39,229 nt of DNA from Methylorubrum thiocyanatum (GCA_014138645.1 JACJIB010000015.1:1-39229); one strand, 5' to 3'; shown: positions 14,499 through 22,756, counted from the first letter of the stretch. The notes: a model not told the origin generated them from the letters alone. Numbers and translations are program-made.

Positions 14499-17400
14499 TC
14501 ACTCGGCGGCCTGTCGCAGGGGCACGTGCGGTTGCTCGGGCGCCAGCGGCTTGGCCGGCTGCTGCGGGGCCGGCCCGCCGAAGCGGGCGTAAAGCGCCGG
14601 CAGCACCACCAGCGTCAGCAGGGTTGCGCTGATCAGGCCGCCGATCACCACGGTGGCGAGGGGTTTCTGGACCTCGGCGCCGGTGCCGGTGGCCAGGGCC
14701 ATCGGCACGAACCCGAGCGAGGCCACCAGGGCGGTCATCGCCACCGGGCGCAGGCGCACCATCGCGCCTTCCAGAATGGCCTCCCGGCGGGGTTTGCCCG
14801 CGGCAACCAGCTGCTTGATCGACGTCAGCATGACCAGGCCGTTGAGCACCGCGACGCCGGACAGGGCGATGAACCCCACCGCCGCCGGCACCGAAAACGG
14901 CATCCCGCGCAGCCACAGCGCCACGATCCCGCCGGTCAGCGCCAGCGGCACCGCGGAAAACACCAGCAGCGCATCCCGCGGCGAACCGAGCGCCGAGTAG
15001 AGCAGCAGGAAGATCAGCACGAAGCAGCCGGGCACCACGATCAGCAGGCGCTGACGGGCCGAGGCCAGGTTCTCGAACTGGCCGCCCCAGCTGACGTAGT
15101 AGCCCGGCGGCAGCTGGACCTCCTTGGCCACCCGCGCCTGCACGTCCGCGACCAGCGAGCCGATGTCCCGCTCGCGCACGTTGGCGGTGACCACTACCCG
15201 GCGCTTGCCGTTCTCGCGCGAGATCTGGTTCGGCCCCTCGGTCACCGAAAAGCTGGCGACCTGCTTGAGCAGCACCGAGGTGCCCCGCCCGGTCGGGCCG
15301 GGCGGCAGCGGCACCGGGATGTTTTCCAGCGCCTCGCGGTTCTCGCGCACCTGGTCGTTCAGGCGCACGACGATCGGAAAGCGCCGGTCACCCTCAAAGA
15401 CCATCCCGGCTTCCCGGCCGCCGATGGCGGCGCCGATCACCTCCTGAATGGTTGCCGTGCTCAGCCCCAGGCGGGCGGCCTCGGTCTTGTTGATCCGGAT
15501 TTCCAGGAACGGCAGGCCGGACGTCTGCTCAACCTTGACGTCCTCGGCCCCGGGCGTGCCCTGCAGGATCGCGGCGATCTGCGCCGCGGCCCTGGTCATC
15601 GGCGCGAACTCGTCGCCGAACACCTTGATGGCCAGGTCACCGCGGGCGCCGGCCAGCAGCTCATTAAAGCGCAGCTGGATCGGCTGCGAGAACTCGTAGA
15701 CGTTGCCGGCCAGCTTGCCGACCGCGGCCTCGATCTGCTCCTGCAGCTCGGCCTTGGACAGCGACGGGTCGGGCCACTGGTCCTGGGGTTTGAGGATCAC
15801 AAAGGCGTCGGACGAGTTGGGCGGCATCGGATCGGTCGCGACCTCCGCGGTGCCGGTTTTCGAGAACACGTAGGCGACCTGCGGGAAGCGGCTGACCACC
15901 TGCTCGATCCGCGCCTGCATCGCCTGCGACTGGCTCAGCGACGTGGACGGAATGCGCGTGGCGTTGAGGGCGATGTTCTTCTCATCCAGCGTCGGGATGA
16001 ACTCCTGCCCCAGCCGGGTGAACAGCACCCCGGCGCCGGCCAGCAGCACCAGCGCGCCCACCACAAACACCAGCGGCGCACGCACCGCGCCGGCCAGCAC
16101 CGGCCGGTAAAGCCGCTTGAGGCCGCGCACGAGCCGGTTGTCGTGCTCCTGCACGCGGCCGGTCAGCGCGATCGCGATCAGCGCCGGCACAAACGTCAGC
16201 GACAGCACAAAGGCGGCGACCAGGGCGAGGATCACCGTCAGCGCCATCGGCTCGAACATCTTGCCCTCGACGCCGGTGAACGTCAGCAGCGGCACGTAGA
16301 CCAGAATGATGATCGCCTGCCCGTAGAGGGACGGCTTGATCATTTCCTCGGCCGAGGCGCGCACCGTCGCCAGGCGTTCCTCCAGCGTCAGCCCGCGGCC
16401 GAGCGCCTGCTGGCGCTCCGCCAGGTGGCGCAGGCTGTTCTCGGCGATGATCACCGCGCCATCCACGATCAGCCCGAAATCCAGCGCGCCCAGGCTCATC
16501 AGGTTGGCCGAGATCTTGGCCTGCACCATGCCGGTCATGGTCAGCAGCATCGCCACCGGGATGACCAGTGCGGTGATCACCGCCGCCCGGAAATTCCCCA
16601 GCAGCAGGAACAGGATCAGGATCACCAGGCCGGCGCCTTCCAGCAGGTTTTTCGCGACGGTGTGCACCGTCGCCTCGACCAGCTGGGTCCGGTCGAGCAC
16701 CGTCTGCACGACGATCCCCGGCGGCAGCGAGCGCCGGATCTCAGTCATGCGCGCATCGACGGCCGCGGCGACCGTGCGGCTGTTCTCGCCGATCAGCATC
16801 AGTGCGGTGCCGACCACGACCTCGCGGCCGTCCTCGCTCGCCGAGCCGGTGCGCAGATCGCGCCCGATGCGCACCTCCGCCACATCGCTGATCCGCACCG
16901 GTACGCCGCCGCGGGTGGTCACCACCACGCTGCCGATCTCGTCCATGCTTTCCAGGCGGCCGGCGGCGCGGACCACGTAGCCTTCGCCGTTGTCCTCGAG
17001 GTAGCGGGCGCCCTGGTTGGCGTTGTTGGCTTCCAGCGCCCGCACCACGTCGCTGAACGACAGGTCGAGCGCGGTCAGCTTCGCCGGGTCCGGCTGGACG
17101 TGGTACTGCTTTTCAAAGCCGCCGATGCCGTCCACCCCGGCGACGCCGCGCACGGTCTTGATCTGCGGGCGGATGATCCACTCCTGCACGGTGCGCAGGT
17201 AGCTGGCCCGCTCGACCTCGGTGCCCAGGCGCTGGCCTTCCGGGGTCAGATAGCTGCCGTCCGGCTGCCAACCCGGCTGGCCGGACCGCACCGGCGACCG
17301 CTCGGCCGGCGTCGCGTAGCGCACGGTCCACATGTAGATCTCGCCGAGGCCGGTGGTGATCGGCCCCAGGCGCGGTTCAGCGCCCGGCGGCATCGCCCGC

Positions 17401-17762
17401 TCGGCCTCCTGCAGGCGTTCGCCGACCTGCTGGCGCGCAAAGTAGATGTCGGTTTTTTCCGAAAAGACCGCGGTGACCTGCGAGAACCCGTTGCGCGACA
17501 GCGAGCGCGTGTATTCCAGGCCCCGGATGCCCGCGAGGGCATTTTCGATCGGGTAGGTGACCTGCTTCTCGATGTCGAACGGCGACAGCGCGGGCGCCGT
17601 GGTGTTGATCTGCACCTGGTTGTTGGTGATGTCGGGCACCGCGTCGATCGGCAGGCGGCTGAGCGAATAGACGCCCAGCGCCGCGGCCAGCAGCGACAGC
17701 AGCACCACCAGCCAGCGCTGGTGCACGGAGAAATCAAGGACGCGGGAGATCATCGGCTGCAC
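14499..17762 (-). CDS. czcA: Heavy-metal RND efflux pump, CzcA type
   Basis: A 1087-aa HME-RND pump. The TM4 signature DFGLIVDGAVIIAEN (D428 to N442) matches the DFGx3DGAx3xEN pattern of Co/Zn/Cd transporters, with the proton-relay acids D428, D434 and E441. The N-terminal helix, porter-domain motifs and C-terminal helices are complete. A Pro/Gln-rich tail ends the protein. It starts 2 bp after the adaptor stop on the same strand, so the two are translationally linked. No CzcC-type outer-membrane channel is present. Confidence 0.93.
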   Translation of the reverse strand: MQPMISRVLDFSVHQRWLVVLLSLLAAALGVYSLSRLPIDAVPDITNNQVQINTTAPALSPFDIEKQVTYPIENALAGIRGLEYTRSLSRNGFSQVTAVFSEKTDIYFARQQVGERLQEAERAMPPGAEPRLGPITTGLGEIYMWTVRYATPAERSPVRSGQPGWQPDGSYLTPEGQRLGTEVERASYLRTVQEWIIRPQIKTVRGVAGVDGIGGFEKQYHVQPDPAKLTALDLSFSDVVRALEANNANQGARYLEDNGEGYVVRAAGRLESMDEIGSVVVTTRGGVPVRISDVAEVRIGRDLRTGSASEDGREVVVGTALMLIGENSRTVAAAVDARMTEIRRSLPPGIVVQTVLDRTQLVEATVHTVAKNLLEGAGLVILILFLLLGNFRAAVITALVIPVAMLLTMTGMVQAKISANLMSLGALDFGLIVDGAVIIAENSLRHLAERQQALGRGLTLEERLATVRASAEEMIKPSLYGQAIIILVYVPLLTFTGVEGKMFEPMALTVILALVAAFVLSLTFVPALIAIALTGRVQEHDNRLVRGLKRLYRPVLAGAVRAPLVFVVGALVLLAGAGVLFTRLGQEFIPTLDEKNIALNATRIPSTSLSQSQAMQARIEQVVSRFPQVAYVFSKTGTAEVATDPMPPNSSDAFVILKPQDQWPDPSLSKAELQEQIEAAVGKLAGNVYEFSQPIQLRFNELLAGARGDLAIKVFGDEFAPMTRAAAQIAAILQGTPGAEDVKVEQTSGLPFLEIRINKTEAARLGLSTATIQEVIGAAIGGREAGMVFEGDRRFPIVVRLNDQVRENREALENIPVPLPPGPTGRGTSVLLKQVASFSVTEGPNQISRENGKRRVVVTANVRERDIGSLVADVQARVAKEVQLPPGYYVSWGGQFENLASARQRLLIVVPGCFVLIFLLLYSALGSPRDALLVFSAVPLALTGGIVALWLRGMPFSVPAAVGFIALSGVAVLNGLVMLTSIKQLVAAGKPRREAILEGAMVRLRPVAMTALVASLGFVPMALATGTGAEVQKPLATVVIGGLISATLLTLVVLPALYARFGGPAPQQPAKPLAPEQPHVPLRQAAE

Positions 17763-17764
17763 CC

Positions 17765-19084
17765 TCAGTCGTCGTGGTCGGCCTCGGCCTTGCCGAGTTC
17801 CGCCTTGAGCAAAAAGGTGTTGGCCACGGCGATCTCGTCGCCGGCGGCCAGGCCCTCGGTGACCTCGAACGCATCGTCGTCGGATCGGCCGACCTTGACC
17901 GTGCGCCGTTCAAAGCCCTTGTCGGTGCGCACGAAGGCGACCAGCTTGCCCTCGAGCGTCTGCAGGGCGGTGCGCGGGACGCGCACCGGCACCGTTTCCT
18001 CGGCGATGGCCACCGCGGCGGTCACGAAGGTGCCCGGCCGCCAGGTCTGGTCCGGATTGGGCAGCGCGACGATCACGCGGGCGCTGCGCGTGTCCGCGTT
18101 CAGGAACGGGCTGATGAAGACCACCTGCCCCTCGGCGCGCAGGGTTTTTTCGTCGGTGCCGGTGCCGATGAGCACCTTGGCGCCCTCGGCCACATTGAGC
18201 AGCGCGGTGGTCGGCACCGCCAGCTCGACCCAGACCGTGGACAGGTCGGCGATGGTGTAGACGTCGGCCGGGTCGCCCTCGCCGCCGACCTTGGTGCCGA
18301 CATCAACCTTGCGCTCAACAATCCGCCCGTCCATCGGCGCGCGCAGCGGAAACAGCCGCAGGCTCGACTGGTTGGGCGTGGCTTCGTCCCGCTTGGCCGC
18401 CGCGGCCACCTCGGCGGCGTTGAGGCCAAGGGCCGAGAGTTTCTGGCGGGCCAGATCGAGGCGCAGCTGGCTTTCCTGGTAGCTCGCCCGCGCCTGGTCG
18501 AACGACACCTGCGCGGTGGCCTGGCTGCTGATCAGCTTTTGCTGCCGCTCGAAATTGATCTTCTGCAGCTCGGCCTGCACGCCGGCGGTCAGGAAATCGC
18601 TCTTGGCGTCCGCCACCTCGCGGCTGTCGAGCACGGCGACCACATCGCCCTTCTGCACCTTGTCGCCCAGGCGCTTGCGCATCTCGGCGACGGTGCCGAC
18701 CACCCGCGCCGGCACGCGTACCAGGCGGTCCGCATCCGGGGTGACCGTGCCGGGCACCACCAGGTGCCGGGACAGGGTGCCGCCGGCGACGGCGGCCGTG
18801 CCGATCTCCTGGCTGGTGATCTGCTCGGCGGTCATGTGGATCTCGCCGGCCTCGCCGTGTTCCTTGCCCTCCCCCTCCTCGCCGGTGTGGCCGTGCGCGG
18901 CGGGCTTGGCCGGCTGGTCGTGGTTGTCATCGTCGGGTTTGGCGGCCGGCGTGGACGGAGCCGCCGGAGCCGGCCCGAGGCCGAGGCGGGCGAGCGCGCC
19001 TTGAGTGTGCGTGGCGATGCCCGGCACCGCACCGCCGATCGCGATGCCGGCGGCCAGAACAGGAAGAAGGAGAAGAGCGCGCAT
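17765..19084 (-). CDS. czcB: RND periplasmic adaptor, CzcB type
   Basis: A 439-aa membrane-fusion protein. An N-terminal signal/anchor (MRALLLLPVLAAGIAIGGA) leads to an Asp/His/Glu-rich linker (about 50-82) that could bind divalent metal. The adaptor core follows: VRVPARVVGTVAEMRKRLGD lipoyl half, alpha-helical hairpin (about 150-225), second lipoyl half with LRAPMDGRIVERKVDVG and beta-barrel domains, ending in AEADHDD. No good ribosome site precedes the ATG at 19084, and 146 bp separate it from the upstream small gene, so translation start is less certain than function. Confidence 0.9.
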   Translation of the reverse strand: MRALLLLPVLAAGIAIGGAVPGIATHTQGALARLGLGPAPAAPSTPAAKPDDDNHDQPAKPAAHGHTGEEGEGKEHGEAGEIHMTAEQITSQEIGTAAVAGGTLSRHLVVPGTVTPDADRLVRVPARVVGTVAEMRKRLGDKVQKGDVVAVLDSREVADAKSDFLTAGVQAELQKINFERQQKLISSQATAQVSFDQARASYQESQLRLDLARQKLSALGLNAAEVAAAAKRDEATPNQSSLRLFPLRAPMDGRIVERKVDVGTKVGGEGDPADVYTIADLSTVWVELAVPTTALLNVAEGAKVLIGTGTDEKTLRAEGQVVFISPFLNADTRSARVIVALPNPDQTWRPGTFVTAAVAIAEETVPVRVPRTALQTLEGKLVAFVRTDKGFERRTVKVGRSDDDAFEVTEGLAAGDEIAVANTFLLKAELGKAEADHDD

Positions 19085-19230
19085 GGAGGATGTGTCTTGC
19101 GGGACGCCAGCCCGGGACGCCCTGGGGCGCCGAGGGGGTGGACCGTTCCCTTGTGGTGAGCGGATCAGAACAGGGCCGCGCAGGCCTCAACAGGCTCTGC
19201 GCCGGCGCCACGCCGCATGGCGTGGTCAGC

Positions 19231-19587
19231 TCAGGCGCGTGGCGGGCGCAGCAGGCCTTCGGTGCTGATCGAAACCACCTGCTGCGCGGTCGGCCGGTAG
19301 GTCACCCGGACGGGTGCCGGCGGCAGGAAGGAAACCGGGGTGACCGGGCAGGCGGCCTGGTGACAGCCGCAGTGGTGGTGGCAGAGCAGGCAGACATCGC
19401 CCTCCCCGGCCGCGGCGGGCTGGTCAGCGCTCAGGCTGAGAGTGGCGACGGCGGCCGGATGGGCCCGGTGGGCCGCCTCAACAGGGACCGGGCCGACCAC
19501 CGCCAGCACGAACGCAAACACCAGCGCCTGGACCAGTGCGGTCCAGTGCCAGGCGCGGCGCGTTCTCTGCCGGAGGGCGGCAGCCAT
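19231..19587 (-). CDS. Small exported Cys/His-rich protein ahead of czcBA
   Basis: A 118-aa product. A long N-terminal hydrophobic leader (ALVQALVFAFVLAVVGPV) follows a positively charged start. The mature part carries a compact CLLCHHHCGCHQAACP motif with five cysteines and four histidines. AAGGA precedes the ATG at 19587. It is first in the leftward RND operon, as the protein at 1483 is in the other one. The metal-like motif suggests periplasmic zinc/cadmium binding. I know no established function. Confidence 0.72.
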   Translation of the reverse strand: MAAALRQRTRRAWHWTALVQALVFAFVLAVVGPVPVEAAHRAHPAAVATLSLSADQPAAAGEGDVCLLCHHHCGCHQAACPVTPVSFLPPAPVRVTYRPTAQQVVSISTEGLLRPPRA

Positions 19588-19615
19588 TCTCAAAATCCTT
19601 GTCTCATTGCTCCCG

Positions 19616-19646
19616 ACGTTACATCCTGTAGCCACTACAGGAGCAA
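19616..19646 (-). promoter_or_regulatory. MerR-type promoter of the czc module
   Basis: On the minus strand TTGCTC (19646-19641) and TAACGT (19621-19616) flank a 19-bp spacer containing CCTGTAG-TGG-CTACAGG. It lies between the leftward operon and the rightward regulator gene, whose AGGAG ribosome site (19639-19643) overlaps the operator edge. Confidence 0.87.
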
Positions 19647-19653
19647 GCGCATT

Positions 19654-20103
19654 TTGATCCCGATCGGCGAGCTGTCGCGGCGTACCGGCGTCCACATCGA
19701 AACCATCCGCTTCTATGAGCGGTCCGGTGTGCTGCCGGAAGCACAGCGCAGCGAGAGCGGGCGCCGCCTGTATGGCGAGGCGGACGTGCGGCGGCTGACG
19801 TTCATCCGCCACGCCCGCCAGCTCGGGTTTGAGCTGGACGCCATCCGCACCATGCTCGCCCTGCAGGAGCAGCCGGACGCCTCCTGCGGCACCGTGGATG
19901 CGCTGGCCCGCCAGCAGCTGGTCGCCGTGGATGCGCGGATTGCGCAGCTGACCGCGCTGCGGGGCGAACTGACCCGCATGATCGACACTTGCGCGGGCGG
20001 CAGCGTCGGCGCCTGCCGGATCATCGAGGCGCTAGCCGAACCCGCTGCCCTGGCGCCGGCCACGGCCGAGCCGTGTTCACCATCCTGCACCGCTGCGTCT
20101 TGA
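19654..20103 (+). CDS. MerR-family divalent-metal activator (ZntR/CadR/PbrR-like)
   Basis: A 149-aa MerR regulator: helix-turn-helix (MIPIGELSRRTGVHIETIRF), dimerisation helix and metal loop. It has Cys78, Cys113 and Cys121, the three-cysteine arrangement of sensors for +2 ions such as Zn, Cd, Pb or Co. I start it at TTG 19654, 10 bp after AGGAG; the ATT three bases earlier is an alternative. No ATG gives a full helix-turn-helix. The C-terminus has extra cysteines (CSPSC) that may add metal affinity. Operators at 19616 and 14451 make it the regulator of czcBA and the CDF gene. Confidence 0.88.
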   Translation: MIPIGELSRRTGVHIETIRFYERSGVLPEAQRSESGRRLYGEADVRRLTFIRHARQLGFELDAIRTMLALQEQPDASCGTVDALARQQLVAVDARIAQLTALRGELTRMIDTCAGGSVGACRIIEALAEPAALAPATAEPCSPSCTAAS

Positions 20104-20130
20104 CCTTCCCATCATGGGAAAGTGCAGGAT
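20100..20130 (+). promoter_or_regulatory. Second CueR-type promoter
   Basis: TTGACC (20100-20105) and CAGGAT (20125-20130) are 19 bp apart around TTCCCATCATGGGAA. The -35 hexamer contains the stop codon of the MerR gene (TGA, 20101-20103), so the promoter starts inside the upstream gene's end. It drives the Cys/Met microprotein at 20179. Confidence 0.85.
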
Positions 20131-20178
20131 CGCAGCAGCTGCCCTGCATCATGCAGCCCGGCACGGAGGACAACGACC

Positions 20179-20376
20179 ATGAAGACGCTGGCGATCACGA
20201 CGGCCACCCTGCTGCTGCTGAGCGCTGCCCCCGCTCTGGCGATGAGCTGCTGTGGTGGCGGCAAGGGTAAGGGCGCGATGATGTGCGGCAAGGGCGGTAT
20301 GGCCATGAACATGAAGGGCAAGAAGGGCGGCTGCTGCTGCGAGGGCATGAAGACCAACATGAGCAAGCGGGCCTAA
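20179..20376 (+). CDS. Exported Cys/Met-rich microprotein B
   Basis: A 65-aa paralogue of the protein at 12309. The signal peptide ends at APALA; the mature part begins MSCCGGGKGK and contains MAMNMKGKKGG and CCCEGM. It has six cysteines and many methionines. An ACGGAGG site precedes the ATG at 20179. It stands alone between a CueR-type promoter and a terminator, so it is a dedicated copper-induced peptide, probably a periplasmic Cu/Ag sponge. Confidence 0.83.
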   Translation: MKTLAITTATLLLLSAAPALAMSCCGGGKGKGAMMCGKGGMAMNMKGKKGGCCCEGMKTNMSKRA

Positions 20377-20417
20377 GCCACATCACACCGCGCGGCGGCG
20401 GAACGGCTGAAAAGGCA

Positions 20418-20443
20418 GAGGGCCACCCTTGCGGGTGGCCCTC
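20418..20443 (+). terminator. Terminator after microprotein B
   Basis: An 11-bp perfect stem (GAGGGCCACCC with GGGTGGCCCTC) around a TTGC loop, followed by CTCATT. It closes the single-gene CueR transcript. Confidence 0.72.
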
Positions 20444-20474
20444 CTCATTCGTGGCCCGACAGCCACGCTGAAAC

Positions 20475-20513
20475 GGAACCTTCCAACCACCGAGGTTGAA
20501 AGAGAAAGGTTCC
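20475..20513. repeat. Nested inverted repeat near the resolvase region
   Basis: Outer arms GGAACCTT (20475-20482) and AAGGTTCC (20506-20513) enclose inner arms CAACC and GGTTG. It marks the change from the G+C-rich metal region to an A+T-richer stretch of about 300 bp (20520-20840). No gene is visible in that stretch; a 7-bp-stem hairpin is at 20526-20544. Confidence 0.5.
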
Positions 20514-20708
20514 AGCAGCATTCAGCGCCGCACACGATGCGGCGTCAAATTAAAATCGATGTAATTTTAGCATTAACCAGGCGAAATTGAGGTCTGATCG
20601 ATCCTCTATTTAGCTGTTATCGACCTGGCAACCTGATAAGGCGACTGCGCTTTCGTAGAAGATGTGGGTGCATCGGGGCAAGGATTACCCAACTGGCGTC
20701 CCTCAGAA

Positions 20709-20835
20709 TGTGCAAAAAACGACCGTTTTCTGCATATAGAGGCGAGCGCCCTCCCCTGGCACTCGAAACAGCCCCGTTTGCGTGAAGAAAATATGTGAAG
20801 AAAACTATTGTGCGAAAAACGGTCTTTTCGTACAA
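20709..20835 (+). other. res-like recombination site upstream of the resolvase
   Basis: Two imperfect dyads of about 28 bp, at 20709-20738 and 20808-20835, share TGTGC-AAAA outer and TTTT inner elements. The second has arms TTGTGCGAAAA and TTTTCGTACAA with one mismatch. The direct repeat TGAAGAAAA lies between them. The array ends 8 bp before the resolvase start, as in many resolvase res sites where subsites overlap the promoter. Confidence 0.65.
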
Positions 20836-20842
20836 TCTTCAC

Positions 20843-21427
20843 ATGCTGATCGGCTATGCGCGCGTTTCGACCGAGGACCAGAACCTGGACCTGCAGCGCG
20901 ATGCCCTGAAGGCCGCCGGCTGCAGCCGGATCTTCGAGGAGAAGGAGAGCGGGCGCGCCGGCACCAAGCGCCCTGCCCTTGAAGCGGCGTTGGACTTCCT
21001 GCGCACCGAGGATCAGCTGGTGGTCTGGAAGATCGACCGCCTCGGCCGCTCCCTGCGCGAAATGCTCGACACCGCGCACATGCTGCAGGAGCGCGGCGTG
21101 AAGCTGCGCTCCCTCACCGAGCAGGTGGACACCGAGACCGCCACCGGGCGGATGATGTTCAACTTCCTCGGGACGATCGCCGAGTATTTCCTGGACCTGA
21201 ACCGCGAGCGGACCCACGCCGGCCTCAAGGCTGCCCTGGCCCGCGGACGCAAGGGCGGACGCCCGCGCCGGCTGTCCGAGGCCGACCTGGCCGCCGGCCG
21301 GGCGATGATCGACGCTGGCACCATCCCGATTGCCGAGATCGCCAAGCGCCTCGGCGTCTCTGCACGGACCTTCTACACCTACTTCCCGCAGGCGCGCGCG
21401 CGCAGCCAGGCGCGCCCGGAGGGCTGA
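20843..21427 (+). CDS. Serine recombinase (resolvase/invertase family)
   Basis: A 194-aa small serine recombinase. The start MLIGYARVSTEDQNLDLQ carries the catalytic serine (Ser9). DQLVVWKIDRLGRSLREML follows with the conserved DRLxR active-site motif, then the dimerisation helix E, and a C-terminal helix-turn-helix (about 145-183, IAEIAKRLGVSARTFYTYF). I choose ATG 20843 over the upstream in-frame ATG because the family begins here and the upstream segment overlaps the res dyads. On a plasmid this size it most likely resolves multimers. I see no transposase or transposon ends beside it. Confidence 0.92.
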   Translation: MLIGYARVSTEDQNLDLQRDALKAAGCSRIFEEKESGRAGTKRPALEAALDFLRTEDQLVVWKIDRLGRSLREMLDTAHMLQERGVKLRSLTEQVDTETATGRMMFNFLGTIAEYFLDLNRERTHAGLKAALARGRKGGRPRRLSEADLAAGRAMIDAGTIPIAEIAKRLGVSARTFYTYFPQARARSQARPEG

Positions 21428-21431
21428 CCGC

Positions 21432-21872
21432 ATGCCGATCCGCCCGGAGAACCGCTTTTTCTACCCAATCGATTGGGCGCAGCTGTCCGACGTAATCCGC
21501 TTCGGCCGGGCCAGGGGCTATTGCGAGGGTTGCGGCCGGCCGCACGGGCAGCTGGTGTTCCACCTGGGGGATGGCCGCTGGTGGGATGCGGCGGCGCAGG
21601 TCTGGCGCAGCGGCAAGGGGCGCCCGCTCAAGCTGGCGCCACTAGAACGCCTGCCGGCCGGCACGGTGATCGAGACCACGCGGGTTTACCTGGCCTGCGC
21701 CCATCTCGACCACGATCCGGGCAACAACGATCCGAAGAACCTCAAGGCCCTCTGCCAGCGCTGCCACATCCTGCACGACCGCACCGAGCATCTGCGCCAG
21801 CGCTGGTTCACCTACCGCGCCAGGCGGGCGTCCGGAGACCTGTTCCTGGGCCCCTACCCGTTTCGCTACTGA
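21432..21872 (+). CDS. HNH-nuclease-like zinc-motif protein
   Basis: A 146-aa protein starting 4 bp after the resolvase stop. It has a CEGC knuckle (Cys31, Cys34), then ACAHLDHDPGNNDPKN with His91/His94 and Asn103, and LCQRCHILHD (Cys108, Cys111, His112, His115). This combines a four-cysteine zinc site with the HNH beta-beta-alpha core. Similar small proteins are common on plasmids and phages, usually unassigned. Linkage to the resolvase suggests co-transcription. Nuclease activity is inferred from the motif only. Confidence 0.78.
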   Translation: MPIRPENRFFYPIDWAQLSDVIRFGRARGYCEGCGRPHGQLVFHLGDGRWWDAAAQVWRSGKGRPLKLAPLERLPAGTVIETTRVYLACAHLDHDPGNNDPKNLKALCQRCHILHDRTEHLRQRWFTYRARRASGDLFLGPYPFRY

Positions 21873-22043
21873 CCGAGCGAAGCTGTCAGGCCGCCCACCC
21901 CTGACGGCTGCCCTGAAAGCAAGGCGCGGGGGCTGGTTGCCGCGCGCTTGTCAACAGGAAAGGCGGTGGATGACGCGTAGGGGTAATTGTCAGGGTAAGC
22001 GTCGTCTTTACGTTGTACAGCTTAATTGCCGTGGAGAGGCCCG

Positions 22044-22709
22044 TTGCCACTCGAAAGCATTTCGCTGCGCAAGCTGCTGAAGATCGGGTTTGCCCGTCCC
22101 AACCGTCGCCAGGGAGCTCTACGGGAGATCATTCGTCAGGATCGAGCCCGTGCCGCCGGGTCCGTTGATGAGGGCGGTGACTTCTATGGGCCATTCTGGG
22201 CGGATGCCAAAGCGCATGTCTTCGGCACCCGGGATCTGCACGAGGCGACCACAGGCAGGGTGGCCGACAACCGGAACCGGCGGCGGCTGTACCCGCTGCT
22301 CCGCGACGGCTTTCTGGGGTGGTGGAACCCCTATCGTCGCGGGACCAACGAGCCTTTTCGGCTTGGTCCGGTCCAACGGACACGCTTTGAGGTCCTGTCC
22401 CTGGCTTCGACGGTCAAGGTCGACAACATCCTGTCGATCGAGGACGGTCTCGGGGGGCTTCACTACGTCTACCCGTACTTTGCCGAGGCCCCTGCCCTCG
22501 GAAATGAGGCAGCTCAGCTTGGCTTGTGGCTGCTTGGCCGGGCCTTGCCGGATCTGCCAGCCGATCGCCTGCGCGTGCTCGATGTGTTCCGCGGACAGGC
22601 GTTTTCGATCGCCGATACGCCTCTGCAAGGGGACGAGGAGGAGCGGTTCCAGCGGATGTACGCCGCTCTGATCCAGGAGCGTAATGCCCTCCGGGGACCG
22701 CCGGGCTAG
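22044..22709 (+). CDS. Conserved hypothetical protein
   Basis: A soluble protein of 221 aa when started at TTG 22044, 4 bp after GGAGAGG; a TTG at 22026 would add six residues. It has no leader or helices. Notable blocks are DFYGPFWADAKAHVFG, an Arg-rich ADNRNRRRLYPLLRDGFLGW and a C-terminal helical part. Trp, Tyr and Asp/Glu are well spread, as in a folded enzyme-like domain. I do not recognise the family. About 170 bp of intergenic DNA precede it, with a possible promoter (TTGTCA near 21988), and a palindrome follows its stop. Confidence 0.72.
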   Translation: MPLESISLRKLLKIGFARPNRRQGALREIIRQDRARAAGSVDEGGDFYGPFWADAKAHVFGTRDLHEATTGRVADNRNRRRLYPLLRDGFLGWWNPYRRGTNEPFRLGPVQRTRFEVLSLASTVKVDNILSIEDGLGGLHYVYPYFAEAPALGNEAAQLGLWLLGRALPDLPADRLRVLDVFRGQAFSIADTPLQGDEEERFQRMYAALIQERNALRGPPG

Positions 22710-22728
22710 CAGCTCTCACACCTCAACC

Positions 22729-22756
22729 TTTGCCATTTGTGGCAAATGGTTTGTGG
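22729..22756. repeat. TTGCCA palindrome, site a
   Basis: TTTGCCA-TTTG-TGGCAAA (22729-22746) overlaps a second dyad CCATTTG-TGG-CAAATGG (22733-22749), then TTTGTGG. First of seven related sites between 22729 and 35656. It sits 80 bp upstream of the small gene at 22834, so it could be its operator. Confidence 0.72.

Noticed and set aside
14442..18260. Very long plus-strand open frame (1272 codons) across the czc genes
   Set aside because: It is antisense to clearly recognisable CzcA and CzcB genes; its product is Arg/His/Gln-rich low complexity, as expected from the complement of GC-rich codons.
20475..22043. Tn3-family transposon carrying the resolvase
   Set aside because: No transposase and no matching 35-40-bp terminal inverted repeats were found on either side.
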